From NCBI RefSeq assembly GCF_900128945.1, contig NZ_FQUD01000001.1, forward strand, positions 124,001-188,000: DNA of 64,000 bases, written 5' to 3'. Source of the stretch: Chryseobacterium sp. OV279. GTDB taxonomy: Bacteria > Bacteroidota > Bacteroidia > Flavobacteriales > Weeksellaceae. The stretch's first letter is position 1. Every line of letters starts with the position of its first letter. Both the position numbers and the translations under genes were made by a program. Shown one piece after another: positions 15,536 to 24,982 of the stretch. The notes beneath the pieces were generated by a model. The model was not told the origin of the DNA. It saw only the letters and a program-made list of their open reading frames with translations, and did no database searches.

Positions 15536-16255
15536 ATGAAAACAGACATACTTGCTTTTGGAGCTCATCCTGATGATGTAGAACTGGGGTGCGGCGGAAC
15601 AATCGCTAAAATGATTTCGGAAGGAAAAATATGTGCTATTGTAGATCTTACCAGAGGAGAACTCGGGACCAGAGGAACCGATGAAACCAGAAGACTGGAG
15701 GCTGCTGAATCCGCAAAGATCCTGGGCGTTTCTGCAAGAGAAAACTTAGGCATGAAAGATGGCTTTTTAGTCAATTCTGAAGAATATCAGATGGAGATCG
15801 TAAAAATGATCCGTAAATACCGCCCGGAAATCGTCTTAGCTAATGCGATTGATGACAGACATCCGGATCATGCAAAAGGCGCGAAATTAGTATCAGATGC
15901 GTGCTTCCTTGCCGGACTGAGAAAAATTGAAACCCAATTAGATGGCGAAAATCAGGAAGTGTGGAGACCGAAGCAGATTTTTCATTACATCCAGTGGAAA
16001 GATATCAAACCTGAGTTTGTAATTGACATATCTGAGCATTTAGATAAGAAGATCGCAGCATGCATGGCCTTCAAAACACAGTTTTATGATCCTACATCCA
16101 ATGAACCGGTTACTCCGATTGCCACAAAAGACTTTTTTGAAAGCCTGACCTACCGTGCTCAGGATTTGGGACGTTTATCGGGAGTGACTTATGCTGAGGG
16201 ATTTACGTCTGAGAAGCTCATTGCGATGAAAAATTTTGACGGAATTGTTTGGTAA
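15536..16255 (+). CDS. bshB1: Bacillithiol biosynthesis deacetylase BshB1
   Basis: This 239-aa protein has the LmbE/PIG-L zinc deacetylase signature AHPDDVELGCGGT (His11, Asp13, Asp14) and the third ligand His112 in RHPDHAKGAKL. In bacillithiol synthesis BshB1 removes the acetyl group from GlcNAc-malate made by BshA, before BshC adds cysteine. Bacillithiol is the main low-molecular-weight thiol of many flavobacteria. bshA and bshC are not in the window. The end TSEKLIAMKNFDGIVW is typical of the BshB1 branch. The gene is alone, between a terminator and tRNA-His, and its last codons contain the -33 box of the tRNA promoter. Confidence 0.92.
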   Translation: MKTDILAFGAHPDDVELGCGGTIAKMISEGKICAIVDLTRGELGTRGTDETRRLEAAESAKILGVSARENLGMKDGFLVNSEEYQMEIVKMIRKYRPEIVLANAIDDRHPDHAKGAKLVSDACFLAGLRKIETQLDGENQEVWRPKQIFHYIQWKDIKPEFVIDISEHLDKKIAACMAFKTQFYDPTSNEPVTPIATKDFFESLTYRAQDLGRLSGVTYAEGFTSEKLIAMKNFDGIVW

Positions 16256-16278
16256 TTAAAAAATCTTCCCTATATTTG
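16248..16278 (+). promoter_or_regulatory. tRNA-His promoter, TTTG-N19-TATATTTG
   Basis: This is an exact match to the Bacteroidota sigma-A consensus: TTTG at 16248-16251, a 19-nt spacer, TATATTTG at 16271-16278. It starts inside the bshB1 coding end and lies 12 nt before the tRNA. Confidence 0.8.
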
Positions 16279-16290
16279 CACTCACAAAAC

Positions 16291-16366
<76 letters not shown>

Positions 16367-16369
16367 TAG

Positions 16370-16400
16370 AAAAGTACACTTTTACAGTGTACTTTTTTTA
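16370..16400 (+). terminator. Intrinsic terminator after tRNA-His
   Basis: The stem AAAAGTACACT / AGTGTACTTTT with loop TTTAC is followed by a T run. A very similar hairpin follows the gene ending at 19203. Confidence 0.9.
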
Positions 16401-16463
16401 TTTCTATGCATTTCCAATGCTAAATTAATAAACACTATTTGGTGTGTAAATTCTCATTTACTG

Positions 16464-16494
16464 TTTGATACTCCGTAAGAAAAGTATATTTTTG
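16464..16494 (+). promoter_or_regulatory. Promoter, TTTG-N19-TATTTTTG
   Basis: TTTG at 16464-16467 and TATTTTTG at 16487-16494 with exactly 19 nt between form a perfect consensus promoter. The first ATG downstream (16575) opens a broken gene; the next intact gene starts at 16927. Confidence 0.7.
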
Positions 16495-16574
16495 CAGTTC
16501 AGAACATAAAAATGTCATCATGATGATGCATTTTGTGAACAAAAACTAGAACCTTAACTTAAAAACATTAAACT

Positions 16575-16809
16575 ATGAGAATGAGAAAAATTACGCTGAA
16601 TTTACTCTGTTAATTCATTAATACTGATTGTTTCCGGAAACTTGGAATCAAAGTAAATCCTCAAAATTTCTTTATAAGTGCAGGTTGTGTAATCAACACA
16701 CTTTATCAGATTATTTTCCATACGGGATATAATCAACTAATACTGGGGAAACTTCGAATCTTCTACTGGTAATGATACCGTATTATTTAACCGACCAAAT
16801 ACTTTTTAA
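16575..16809 (+). pseudogene. Remnant of a secreted-protein gene
   Basis: An ATG at 16575, after an A-rich stretch, starts MRMRKITLNLLC, which looks like the front of a signal peptide, then meets TAA at 16611-16613. The same frame stays open to 16772. In another frame, 16741-16809 encodes YWGNFESSTGNDTVLFNRPN followed by Thr-Phe and a stop, which looks like a genuine protein end. The words GGAAACTTGGAATC (around 16636) and GGAAACTTCGAATC (around 16746) repeat and encode GNLES/GNFES-like units. I read this as debris of a short secreted protein with several lesions, still behind an intact promoter. No function can be assigned. Confidence 0.4.
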
Positions 16810-16926
16810 AATCATAGCTCTCTTTTTCATTATTGAATTTGATTTTGAAAAGTTGTCATTTCATATGGAGTTCAGAAACCATTCAAACGAAGCGGAACCG
16901 AAAAGCTAAACGAGTAGGAAAACATT

Positions 16927-19203
16927 ATGAAACTAAACATGAAGAGAATTATTTTATTAAAAACCATGAAAAAACTCTACTTTTTATTCTTAATCCTCAG
17001 TTCAATTTCTGCATTCGCACAAACGTATAGTTACACAACGTACAATACTTCGAATTCAGAAATAGGGAGCAATTATATTGCTGATATTAAAACTGATGCC
17101 AATGGACTGTTATGGCTTGCCACTTATAATGGAGTGTCAACTTTTAACGGAACTACTTTTACCAATTACAATACGACCAATTCCGGTATTGCATCCAATT
17201 CAATTATAAAGATTCAAATTGATGGCCTGGGAAGAAAATGGATGGCCTCCCAACTTAATGGAATTATTATGTATAACGGTACAACATGGACTAATTATAC
17301 AACTTCCAATTCAGGTTTGCCAACTAATGCAATCAATGATATAGCCGTTGATGGACAAAATAACCTTTGGATTGCAACAGACTCAGGTCTTACAAAATTC
17401 AATGGTACAACATGGTCTAATTATACCGCTGTAACGAGTCTGAATTCTGTAGCAACAGACACTAATAACGGAGTTTGGGTTACCAATGGCGGTGTATTGT
17501 ATAAATTTAATGGAACTGATTATAATTTTATAGCGCAGGGAACTCAAAAAATATTGAGAATTGCCAACAATACGATCTATTTGCAAGGTTCTGACAGTTT
17601 AGTTACAGTAACAACGAGCGGAACTAACCTTGCGTTTATCTATCAAAGCACTTCTTGTCTTGCTGGATACAATCCTAACGCCGTGGATGTTGACAGTAAC
17701 AGCAAAGTGTGGATTGGATTTAACGGATCAGGTTTGCAAAACTTTACGGATTGTACCACTTACACGAGAAACAATACAAATCTTGGTTTGCCTGATGACT
17801 ATTTCAGTGCAGTCCGTACTCAATCTTCAGGGACGATCTGGCTGGGAACATTACAGCTGGGTTTAGTGAAAATGTCGCCAAGTGCTGGTCTGCCAGGTTG
17901 TTTTCAAAAAGTGAATGCAGGGAGTCTGCATAGTGTAGCTATAAAAACAGACGGAACATTATGGGCTTGGGGAATTAATACTTCAGGACAGTTAGGAAAT
18001 GGGACAACCACTAACAGATCAACCCCAAAACAAATAGGAACTGCCAATAACTGGAAAGAAATTGCTGGTGGAAGCAACCATACCATTGCTCAGAAAACAG
18101 ATGGAACGCTTTGGGCCTGGGGAGCCAATTCTGGTCAATTGGGTAATGGGACAAATACAGAGCAACATAGCCCGGTACAAGTAGGAACTGCTACCGACTG
18201 GAAAACGTTTGATACCGGAATGTATCATACAGTAGCGATAAAAAATAACGGAACACTATGGGCTTGGGGACTCAATCCTTATGGGCAGTTAGGTACTGGT
18301 AACACGACTACCAGTTTAGTACCGGTTCAGATAGGAACTGCTGCCAATTGGTTAGCTGTTCAATGCGGACAGGATTTTACCATTGCATTAAAAACAGATG
18401 GAACACTTTGGGCCTGGGGTAGCAATACTTATGGAACTATCGGAGATGCTACCACTACCAACAGGCTGATCCCTACTCAGGTTGGAACCGCCAGCAACTG
18501 GCAAAGTCTTGGTGTTGGAACGCTTCATGTCGCTGCACTGAAAACAGACGGAACCCTTTGGACGTGGGGGTATAATGCCAATGGACAATTGGGAGATGGA
18601 ACAACGGCAAATAAAAATATTCCAACACAAATCGGAACTGCCACTAACTGGCAGACCCTTGCTTCAGGAGGAAATCATACCCTTGCCATAAAATCCAACG
18701 GAACACTGTGGACTTGGGGAAGAAATCAATATGGCCAGTTAGGAAACGGATCGACGACGAACACCAACGTTCCTGCACAACTGGGCAGTCTTACGACCTG
18801 GAAAGCTATTGCTGCTGGAATATCACATACTTTTGCCTTAAAGAGCGATGGTACTGTCAGCACATGGGGGTTAAACCTTTATGGTCAGTTAGGTGATGGT
18901 TCTACTGTGGATAAAAATATTCCGACAGCTATTGCCTGCCCAACTTTAGGGGTTGATGACTTTACAATGGCGAAAAACGCTCTAAAAGCACATCCGAACC
19001 CTGTTAATGACAAACTAATTATTTCGTTTGATCAGAAGATATCTTTGGTGTCAGTTTACAACTTGTTAGGTCAGGAAGTGTTGAGCAAAACGATAAACGC
19101 TAATGAAGGTACATTAGATTTTTCCGGCTTAGCAGCAGGAGTTTATTTGGTTAAAGTCAATTCAAATGATGACAGTAAAACGTTGAAAGTCATTAAAAAA
19201 TAA
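16927..19203 (+). CDS. Secreted two-propeller protein (Reg_prop plus RCC1 repeats) with T9SS sorting domain
   Basis: This 758-aa protein has a signal peptide ending SSISAFAQ; the start may be 16927 or the ATG at 16966, which gives a more compact signal. Residues about 35-310 hold repeats with LWLATYNGVSTFNGTTFTNY-like units, as in two-component regulator propellers. Residues about 320-670 hold six or seven RCC1-type repeats (LWAWGxNxxGQLGNGTTTN). The C-terminal about 75 residues (KAHPNPVNDKLIISFDQ to SKTLKVIKK) form a type A T9SS sorting domain, so it should be exported and surface-attached or released. The two propellers suggest a binding role rather than catalysis. Confidence 0.9.
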   Translation: MKLNMKRIILLKTMKKLYFLFLILSSISAFAQTYSYTTYNTSNSEIGSNYIADIKTDANGLLWLATYNGVSTFNGTTFTNYNTTNSGIASNSIIKIQIDGLGRKWMASQLNGIIMYNGTTWTNYTTSNSGLPTNAINDIAVDGQNNLWIATDSGLTKFNGTTWSNYTAVTSLNSVATDTNNGVWVTNGGVLYKFNGTDYNFIAQGTQKILRIANNTIYLQGSDSLVTVTTSGTNLAFIYQSTSCLAGYNPNAVDVDSNSKVWIGFNGSGLQNFTDCTTYTRNNTNLGLPDDYFSAVRTQSSGTIWLGTLQLGLVKMSPSAGLPGCFQKVNAGSLHSVAIKTDGTLWAWGINTSGQLGNGTTTNRSTPKQIGTANNWKEIAGGSNHTIAQKTDGTLWAWGANSGQLGNGTNTEQHSPVQVGTATDWKTFDTGMYHTVAIKNNGTLWAWGLNPYGQLGTGNTTTSLVPVQIGTAANWLAVQCGQDFTIALKTDGTLWAWGSNTYGTIGDATTTNRLIPTQVGTASNWQSLGVGTLHVAALKTDGTLWTWGYNANGQLGDGTTANKNIPTQIGTATNWQTLASGGNHTLAIKSNGTLWTWGRNQYGQLGNGSTTNTNVPAQLGSLTTWKAIAAGISHTFALKSDGTVSTWGLNLYGQLGDGSTVDKNIPTAIACPTLGVDDFTMAKNALKAHPNPVNDKLIISFDQKISLVSVYNLLGQEVLSKTINANEGTLDFSGLAAGVYLVKVNSNDDSKTLKVIKK

Positions 19204-19270
19204 AATATATCAAACATTAGATCAATGAATTATTGATTCATATGATCTGGTTTTTGACTGTGATTTATAA

Positions 19271-19302
19271 AAAAAGTACACTTTTTAAAGTGTGCTTTTT
19301 TA
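19271..19302 (+). terminator. Intrinsic terminator after the propeller gene
   Basis: The stem AAAAGTACACTTT / AAAGTGTGCTTTT (one wobble pair) is followed by T-rich sequence. Confidence 0.85.
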
Positions 19303-19339
19303 TTTTATACTATTCCTGAAATTTTATTTTTAATCATCT

Positions 19340-19355
19340 TATGTTCTAGAACATA
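19340..19355. promoter_or_regulatory. 16-bp perfect palindrome, candidate operator
   Basis: TATGTTCTAGAACATA is perfectly self-complementary. It lies about 120 bp upstream of the two-gene DUF4132 unit, in a gap with no other coding sequence. It may be a binding site for a dimeric regulator; none is encoded next to it. Confidence 0.4.
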
Positions 19356-19474
19356 TTCAGGTCAAAAAAAATGTAATTTTTCCAGATTGATGATTTAATT
19401 CATAACCGTTCTTCAAGGTTTTAAAACAGTATCCGTTAAAAATTTTCCTATATTTATTGAGATCAACTTCACAT

Positions 19475-19909
19475 ATGGAAATAAAGGTAACGGTAAAGCA
19501 ATTAGGCAGGAAACATCCTGTTCTTTCGGAGCAGAAGCTTGAAATTATGTATGATGATTCCAGAATATCATTGGATGATTTATTACAACTAATTGTTCAG
19601 CAGCAGGTGGAAGCATTCAATGCGCAATCATTTGAATTGGAAGATACAGATTATACGAAAATACCTTCGGAAAACTATCTGAATATTCTTACAGACACCG
19701 GTAAGGCAGGTTTTGGAAGTATTTATAACGAAAAGAAAGCCAATCTTCAGAAGGCGCAGGAAAATGCGATACAGGCTTTCGAAGACGGAATGTTTGCCGT
19801 TTTTTATAATGACGAGCAGCTGGAAAACCTTTCCGAAACGATAGACCTGAGCTTGGAGCATACATTTACTTTCATCAGGCTTACCTTTCTTGCAGGAAGT
19901 TATTGGTAA
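19475..19909 (+). CDS. Hypothetical protein upstream of the DUF4132 gene
   Basis: From the ATG at 19475 this is a 144-aa protein starting MEIKVTVKQLGRKHPVLSEQ. It has a beta-rich N-terminal half and a helical middle with KANLQKAQENAIQAFEDGMF, ending in FTFIRLTFLAGSYW. There is no signal peptide or membrane segment. I do not recognise a named family. It is separated by only 24 nt from the 1681-aa DUF4132 gene, so the two are almost certainly co-transcribed and may act together. A TTG 18 nt upstream is in frame but unneeded. A -7-like TATATTTA lies at 19449-19456. Confidence 0.7.
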   Translation: MEIKVTVKQLGRKHPVLSEQKLEIMYDDSRISLDDLLQLIVQQQVEAFNAQSFELEDTDYTKIPSENYLNILTDTGKAGFGSIYNEKKANLQKAQENAIQAFEDGMFAVFYNDEQLENLSETIDLSLEHTFTFIRLTFLAGSYW

Positions 19910-19933
19910 TTAAAACACTGAATCTCAAAATAC

Positions 19934-22900
19934 ATGGAAATTATAGAAAAATTAGAATCGAAAAAGATCGTCAACCATTATCGGAATTTAAGGAAAGATT
20001 TAAAAGAGCAAACAGAAAAAGGTTTATTATCCCAAGTTTTTTCAAAACCTCAACTTAAGAAAGAGGTAGCGGAACTGGGATTATTAATAGTGGGTAAAAC
20101 CAACTATTTTGAAGATTTAAGCCTGGGCTCCGAACGTATGGAAAAAATCAAAAAATATATCAAACCCAATATGTGGGAAGACAAAGAATATTACAAGCTG
20201 TTGGTTTATTTCTTTGGCGACAATGCTGATCTGGTAAAACATGCCTGGAATAAAATGCCAAATAAAATGTATCAGACAGGTTATTACAGACGATCTTTCC
20301 GTGCACCTAACAATGAAAAGTATATCTTTCTCAATCAGGTTAATTTAATAGGAGGTCTTCTGCAGTTTCCAAGTGTCTATTCTTACACTCAGGGAGGTGA
20401 GCAATATTATAATCTTACCCTGGAAGAGCAGATCATCTACGACAGTCAGATTTCAAACAGTCTAAACCAGTTTTATATCTGGTCTGCAGCCATTGACACA
20501 GGAAATACAGCCATTTATCAACTGATTGAAGATATTATTTTCAATAAACATCCTGAAGGAAAAGTATCGCGGAATATCATCAAAGCATTACTCAACAGCG
20601 AGCAGAAACATTGCTGGGAACTCGTGGAAAAACTCCTTTTAGCGGCACAGCGGCAGGAAGGTCTAAGACAAACGGTATTGGAAGCTCTGGATGAAACCAG
20701 CATCGGTGCACTGGAATATATGACGAATGTGATTGTAGAACATAAACTCACCCGTTTCTCATCTGTTGTCCGTTCCATAGATACTTGGACAGGTCTGGGT
20801 TGGGATGCGGAAAAAGAATCGGTGGTGAAGAATATTGTTTCACTCGCTCATACCTATTTCAACAATCCTGAAATGATTCCGGATGTTATAAAAAGCAAGA
20901 ACAACAATGAAGTCTATATGGCGCTTTGGGTACAGTCTGTATGGAATGTGGAAAAAGCGGTTCCATATCTGCATCAATTGTATGACCATGGCAGTGTGGA
21001 AAAGAAATGTCTGGCTATAAAATTTGCCGGAGAAACCCAGGATCCGTATATCCAGATGCCATTATATTACAAAGCGGTACTGGAAGGTGATCTGCAGGTT
21101 TTGGCTTTTGCGGGCGAACCCTTATCAACATTATTAAATGCCAATGCAGCTTCAAAATTCTATATCAACAATACAGATTATCCTGATTTCTTTGAAAAAC
21201 TGCATGAGCTTACCCAAAAGATTGACGTAAAGGAAAAGAAATTTGAAGGCAAGATATTCTCCTGGCTCAATGCGACGTTCAGCAAAAGCAATTTATACGC
21301 GTCGATGTTTTATTTGGTAGGTGATGATAAAGAAAAACTGGACCTGGTTCTTTCTTATTTTGATCAGTTTGACCTTTCATTGCGTGAACAGCTGTCAAGA
21401 GGTATTTTAGGAGATTTCTACTGTTATTCCTACTCTTATAATTTTGGAAAGAAAAAGCAGGCAGTAACGCCGTTCCAGAAAGAATTTGCATTTAAAATTA
21501 TAAAAGACAGAGGAGAATCTTTAGTGGCTTCGGGGATCAATGTGCTTCAGCAAAACCCTTTGAGCAAAGAGGAACTGATGATTTTCTTTGATATGTTCAA
21601 AAGAAAAGGCGGGACACTTCGGAAGAAACTGATAGAATTGGTCGTACAGCAGGAAGATGGAGTAGTGAGTCCATTGGTTGAAGAATTAATGGTAAAAGGA
21701 GATATCGAGCAGCGAACCGCTTCTCTGGATATTATGCTTCAGCTTCAAAAGGACAAAAGAGTCTCTGCCCAGATTGGAAGCTGGACCCAACAGTTTTCAG
21801 AAAAACCGAAAGTATCAGAAAGGGAAAAGAGTCTTTTGGATCAGCTTAATCCTTCTGCTGACCAAAAAATACTTTCCGCAGACAATGGATTCGGGTTTTA
21901 TGATCCTTCTGTGATCTCAAAATTTGAACTTCCTAAGGTGGAAGCCAATTCTGTATACGCACAGGCTACGAAAAAAGATAAGTATGGTTTTACACAACCC
22001 ATGAACCATATTAAAGGAGAATTAGAAAAGCTCAATGCTTTATTCCTTAAAAACAAAGATCATGAATACGAAGTTGATGATTGGAATGGCTCAAAAATAA
22101 CTGTATTGATGGGCAATACTTACAGACACATCAGAAACAATACGGAAGGTTTTACCTCTGAACAGATCGCTGAAAACTATCCGCTGCATGAAGTATGGGC
22201 ACAGTGGTATAAAGATTCGGAACTTCAGCCGAGGGATTTATTTCTGCTGACGTTTGCTGAAAACTGCGACCGTAAAAAATTCAGAGATTTCCTGGAAAAT
22301 TATGTATTCTATTACAAGGATATCATACCTAATCCTTTGAAAAGCGACTACTATTGGGATAATCCTGTTAAAAGAATTCTGGAAGTTTTACAGTATAAAT
22401 TTGTATTTGAAGAGAAAACAGATTTCCTGATTGATGCGTGCAGTACTCTGTTTGCCCATTTGCAGGACGATATCATTAACTACAAAGCAAAAGAAAATAC
22501 CTATTATTATGGTGGAGGAACCGGCTGGCAGCAGCTGGGTTTTTTCAGTGTGTTTTTACAGGCAGTGCCTTTTAAAGACCTTACCGATGAACAATATATC
22601 AAACAGTGGAATCTTTACCGCTGGATGCAGTATAATGGTCTGGAAGAAAATAAAAAACATTCGGTTCCGAATTTCTATTTATTCTGTAAAGCGTATGAGC
22701 TGAACGTTATTACAAAAGACGAACTTTATGAAGGTATTTTCACGGCAGACTCCGTTATAAGGGATCTTACCAGAGCCAAGACCCATACGATTTACCATCA
22801 TCAGGAAAAATATACAGATACATTTCCTTTCCTGAAACCGATGATCGAAGACATTCAGAATAAATTCCTGGATGTGGAGCTTATACGCGGTGATGCGAAT

Positions 22901-24979
22901 ACTGCCGTTTCTCAATTTGTACAGGAATTTCAGACCATTTATGGAACCAACCGTCTTGTACAGTTGTTGAAAGGGCTCGGAAAGTCAACATTGTACGCCA
23001 ACTACATCTATAGTTATGGCAACGAAAGTATGACCAAGCAGAAACTGTTCTCTTATCTGATCAAAAATTCTCATCCTCTGGAAAGTGATACTCAGGAATC
23101 ATTCAATGAGATGATGAAGAAAGAAAAGATTTCAGAACTCCGTTTGATACAGGCTGCTGTCTATGCACCACAATGGCAGAAGCTTATCAGTAATTACTTA
23201 GGCTGGAAAGGGCTGGATTCAGCAATCTGGTGGATGCACGCGCATACCAAAACCAGCGCCTATCAGGCTCAGAATTCAGAACTTGAAAGTGAAGTGGCTA
23301 AATACTCATCCGTAGATGTTCAGGAATTCCAGGACGGGGCAGTGGATAAAGACTGGTTTACACAAGCTTACAGAGAACTGGGAAAAGCCCGTTGGGAAAT
23401 GCTGTATGAATCTGCTAAATATATCTCCGATGGAAACGGACACCGCCGGGCAAGACTGTATTCCGATACGCTTACCGGTGATTTAAAAATAAAAGAAGTA
23501 ACGGCTAAAGTAAAAGATAAGCGCGATCAGGATTATCTCCGGGTGTATGGACTTGTACCCTTAAGTAAAGCCAATCCTGAGAAAGATGTCCTGAGTCGCT
23601 ATGAATACATTCAGCAGTTTAAAAAGGAAAGTAAAGAATTTGGTTCCATGAAACAGGCGAGTGAAGCGCTGGCTATTCGTGTGGCATTGGAAAACTTAGC
23701 CCGAAATGCAGGCTATCCGGATCCAATCCGACTGACCTGGGCGATGGAAACCAAACAGATTCAAACCATTTTATCAAAAGAAACGCAGGTGACCATTGAT
23801 GGAGTAACGGTAGGTTTGATTATAGAAGACGATGGTAAAGCCGAAATGGTCGTATTCAGGGATGATAAGCAGCTGAAATCCATTCCGCCGAAAATCAAGA
23901 AAGATAAAGCAATTATAGAACTGGGAAATTACCGTAAGATCATGCGTGAACAGTGGACCCGTTCCCGAAAAGGGCTGGAAGAAGCGATGATTAGAGGAGA
24001 TGAGTTCTTTTTTGCAGAAATTAAAAATCTTTTTGAACATCCGGTTATTGTAAAGCATCTGGAAAAGCTTGTATTCATTTCCAATGATGATAAAATAGGA
24101 TTCTATCATGACGGGAATCTGGTGAATGCTCACGGAGAAATTCAGGAATTAAATGAAACCAATACGCTGAGGATTGTTCATTGTGTAGATCTTCATCAGC
24201 ATGGGGTGTGGAGCGATTATCAGCACTATTGTTTTACGGAAAAACTGATTCAGCCGTTCAAGCAGATATTCAGGGAATTATATGTGCCTACACCGGATGA
24301 GCTGAAGGAGAAATCAGTGTCACGCCGTTATGCAGGACATCAGGTTCAGCCGAAACAAGCATTGGCACTGCTTAAAACACGAGGCTGGAAAGTAGATTAC
24401 GAAGAAGGTCTTCAGAAAGTGTATCATAAGGAAGGCTTCCAGGTGAAAATGTATGCCGCTGCCAATTGGTTTTCACCAGCCGAAGTGGAAAGTCCGACTC
24501 TGGAAACCATAGAATTCCATTCATTAAAAGATTATAAAAATATTCCTTTTGAAACTATTAATCCAAGATTGTTTTCAGAAGTGATGCGGGATATAGATCT
24601 CGTGGTATCGGTAGCTCACGTAGGGGGAGTAGATCCGGAAGCCAGCCATTCTTCCATTGAAATGCGTGCCGTATTGATGAAAGAAACGGCCCGCTTATTT
24701 AAACTGGATAACGTAAGTATTGAAGGTTCTCATGTATTGGTGAAAGGTACTATGGGAGACTACAGTGTGCATTTGGGCAGTGCGGTTGTCCATCAGGTTC
24801 CCGGCAAATACCTGTCTATCCTTCCTGTTCACTCACAACACAGAGGAAGACTGTTCCTTCCTTTTGCGGATGACGATCCGAAGTCTGCGGAAGTGATGTC
24901 TAAAGTATTATTATTAGCCAAAGACAATGAAATACAGGACCCAACAATTCTTACGCAGATAAAACGAGAATATAGCTAA
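19934..24979 (+). CDS. Giant DUF4132-domain protein
   Basis: This 1681-aa cytoplasmic-type protein has no signal peptide or membrane helix. The N-terminal two thirds are helical with HEAT/ARM-like character (for example ALWVQSVWNVEKAVPYLHQL). The C-terminal region from about residue 1180 matches DUF4132, with LRVYGLVPLSKANPEKDVLS, PIRLTWAMETKQI and VSVAHVGGVDPEASHSS. DUF4132 proteins (such as E. coli YehI, which is shorter) often sit with MoxR ATPase/VWA/SWIM genes, but none of those is here. The biochemical role is unknown. The gene follows its 144-aa partner by 24 nt and ends against a convergent peptidase gene with a long inverted repeat between. Confidence 0.85.
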   Translation: MEIIEKLESKKIVNHYRNLRKDLKEQTEKGLLSQVFSKPQLKKEVAELGLLIVGKTNYFEDLSLGSERMEKIKKYIKPNMWEDKEYYKLLVYFFGDNADLVKHAWNKMPNKMYQTGYYRRSFRAPNNEKYIFLNQVNLIGGLLQFPSVYSYTQGGEQYYNLTLEEQIIYDSQISNSLNQFYIWSAAIDTGNTAIYQLIEDIIFNKHPEGKVSRNIIKALLNSEQKHCWELVEKLLLAAQRQEGLRQTVLEALDETSIGALEYMTNVIVEHKLTRFSSVVRSIDTWTGLGWDAEKESVVKNIVSLAHTYFNNPEMIPDVIKSKNNNEVYMALWVQSVWNVEKAVPYLHQLYDHGSVEKKCLAIKFAGETQDPYIQMPLYYKAVLEGDLQVLAFAGEPLSTLLNANAASKFYINNTDYPDFFEKLHELTQKIDVKEKKFEGKIFSWLNATFSKSNLYASMFYLVGDDKEKLDLVLSYFDQFDLSLREQLSRGILGDFYCYSYSYNFGKKKQAVTPFQKEFAFKIIKDRGESLVASGINVLQQNPLSKEELMIFFDMFKRKGGTLRKKLIELVVQQEDGVVSPLVEELMVKGDIEQRTASLDIMLQLQKDKRVSAQIGSWTQQFSEKPKVSEREKSLLDQLNPSADQKILSADNGFGFYDPSVISKFELPKVEANSVYAQATKKDKYGFTQPMNHIKGELEKLNALFLKNKDHEYEVDDWNGSKITVLMGNTYRHIRNNTEGFTSEQIAENYPLHEVWAQWYKDSELQPRDLFLLTFAENCDRKKFRDFLENYVFYYKDIIPNPLKSDYYWDNPVKRILEVLQYKFVFEEKTDFLIDACSTLFAHLQDDIINYKAKENTYYYGGGTGWQQLGFFSVFLQAVPFKDLTDEQYIKQWNLYRWMQYNGLEENKKHSVPNFYLFCKAYELNVITKDELYEGIFTADSVIRDLTRAKTHTIYHHQEKYTDTFPFLKPMIEDIQNKFLDVELIRGDANTAVSQFVQEFQTIYGTNRLVQLLKGLGKSTLYANYIYSYGNESMTKQKLFSYLIKNSHPLESDTQESFNEMMKKEKISELRLIQAAVYAPQWQKLISNYLGWKGLDSAIWWMHAHTKTSAYQAQNSELESEVAKYSSVDVQEFQDGAVDKDWFTQAYRELGKARWEMLYESAKYISDGNGHRRARLYSDTLTGDLKIKEVTAKVKDKRDQDYLRVYGLVPLSKANPEKDVLSRYEYIQQFKKESKEFGSMKQASEALAIRVALENLARNAGYPDPIRLTWAMETKQIQTILSKETQVTIDGVTVGLIIEDDGKAEMVVFRDDKQLKSIPPKIKKDKAIIELGNYRKIMREQWTRSRKGLEEAMIRGDEFFFAEIKNLFEHPVIVKHLEKLVFISNDDKIGFYHDGNLVNAHGEIQELNETNTLRIVHCVDLHQHGVWSDYQHYCFTEKLIQPFKQIFRELYVPTPDELKEKSVSRRYAGHQVQPKQALALLKTRGWKVDYEEGLQKVYHKEGFQVKMYAAANWFSPAEVESPTLETIEFHSLKDYKNIPFETINPRLFSEVMRDIDLVVSVAHVGGVDPEASHSSIEMRAVLMKETARLFKLDNVSIEGSHVLVKGTMGDYSVHLGSAVVHQVPGKYLSILPVHSQHRGRLFLPFADDDPKSAEVMSKVLLLAKDNEIQDPTILTQIKREYS

Positions 24980-24982
24980 TCA

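Noticed and set aside
17930..18950. Regular repeats of about 150 bp that could suggest a satellite or CRISPR-like array
   Set aside because: They are in frame, encode RCC1 propeller units and diverge at third codon positions, so they are protein repeats.
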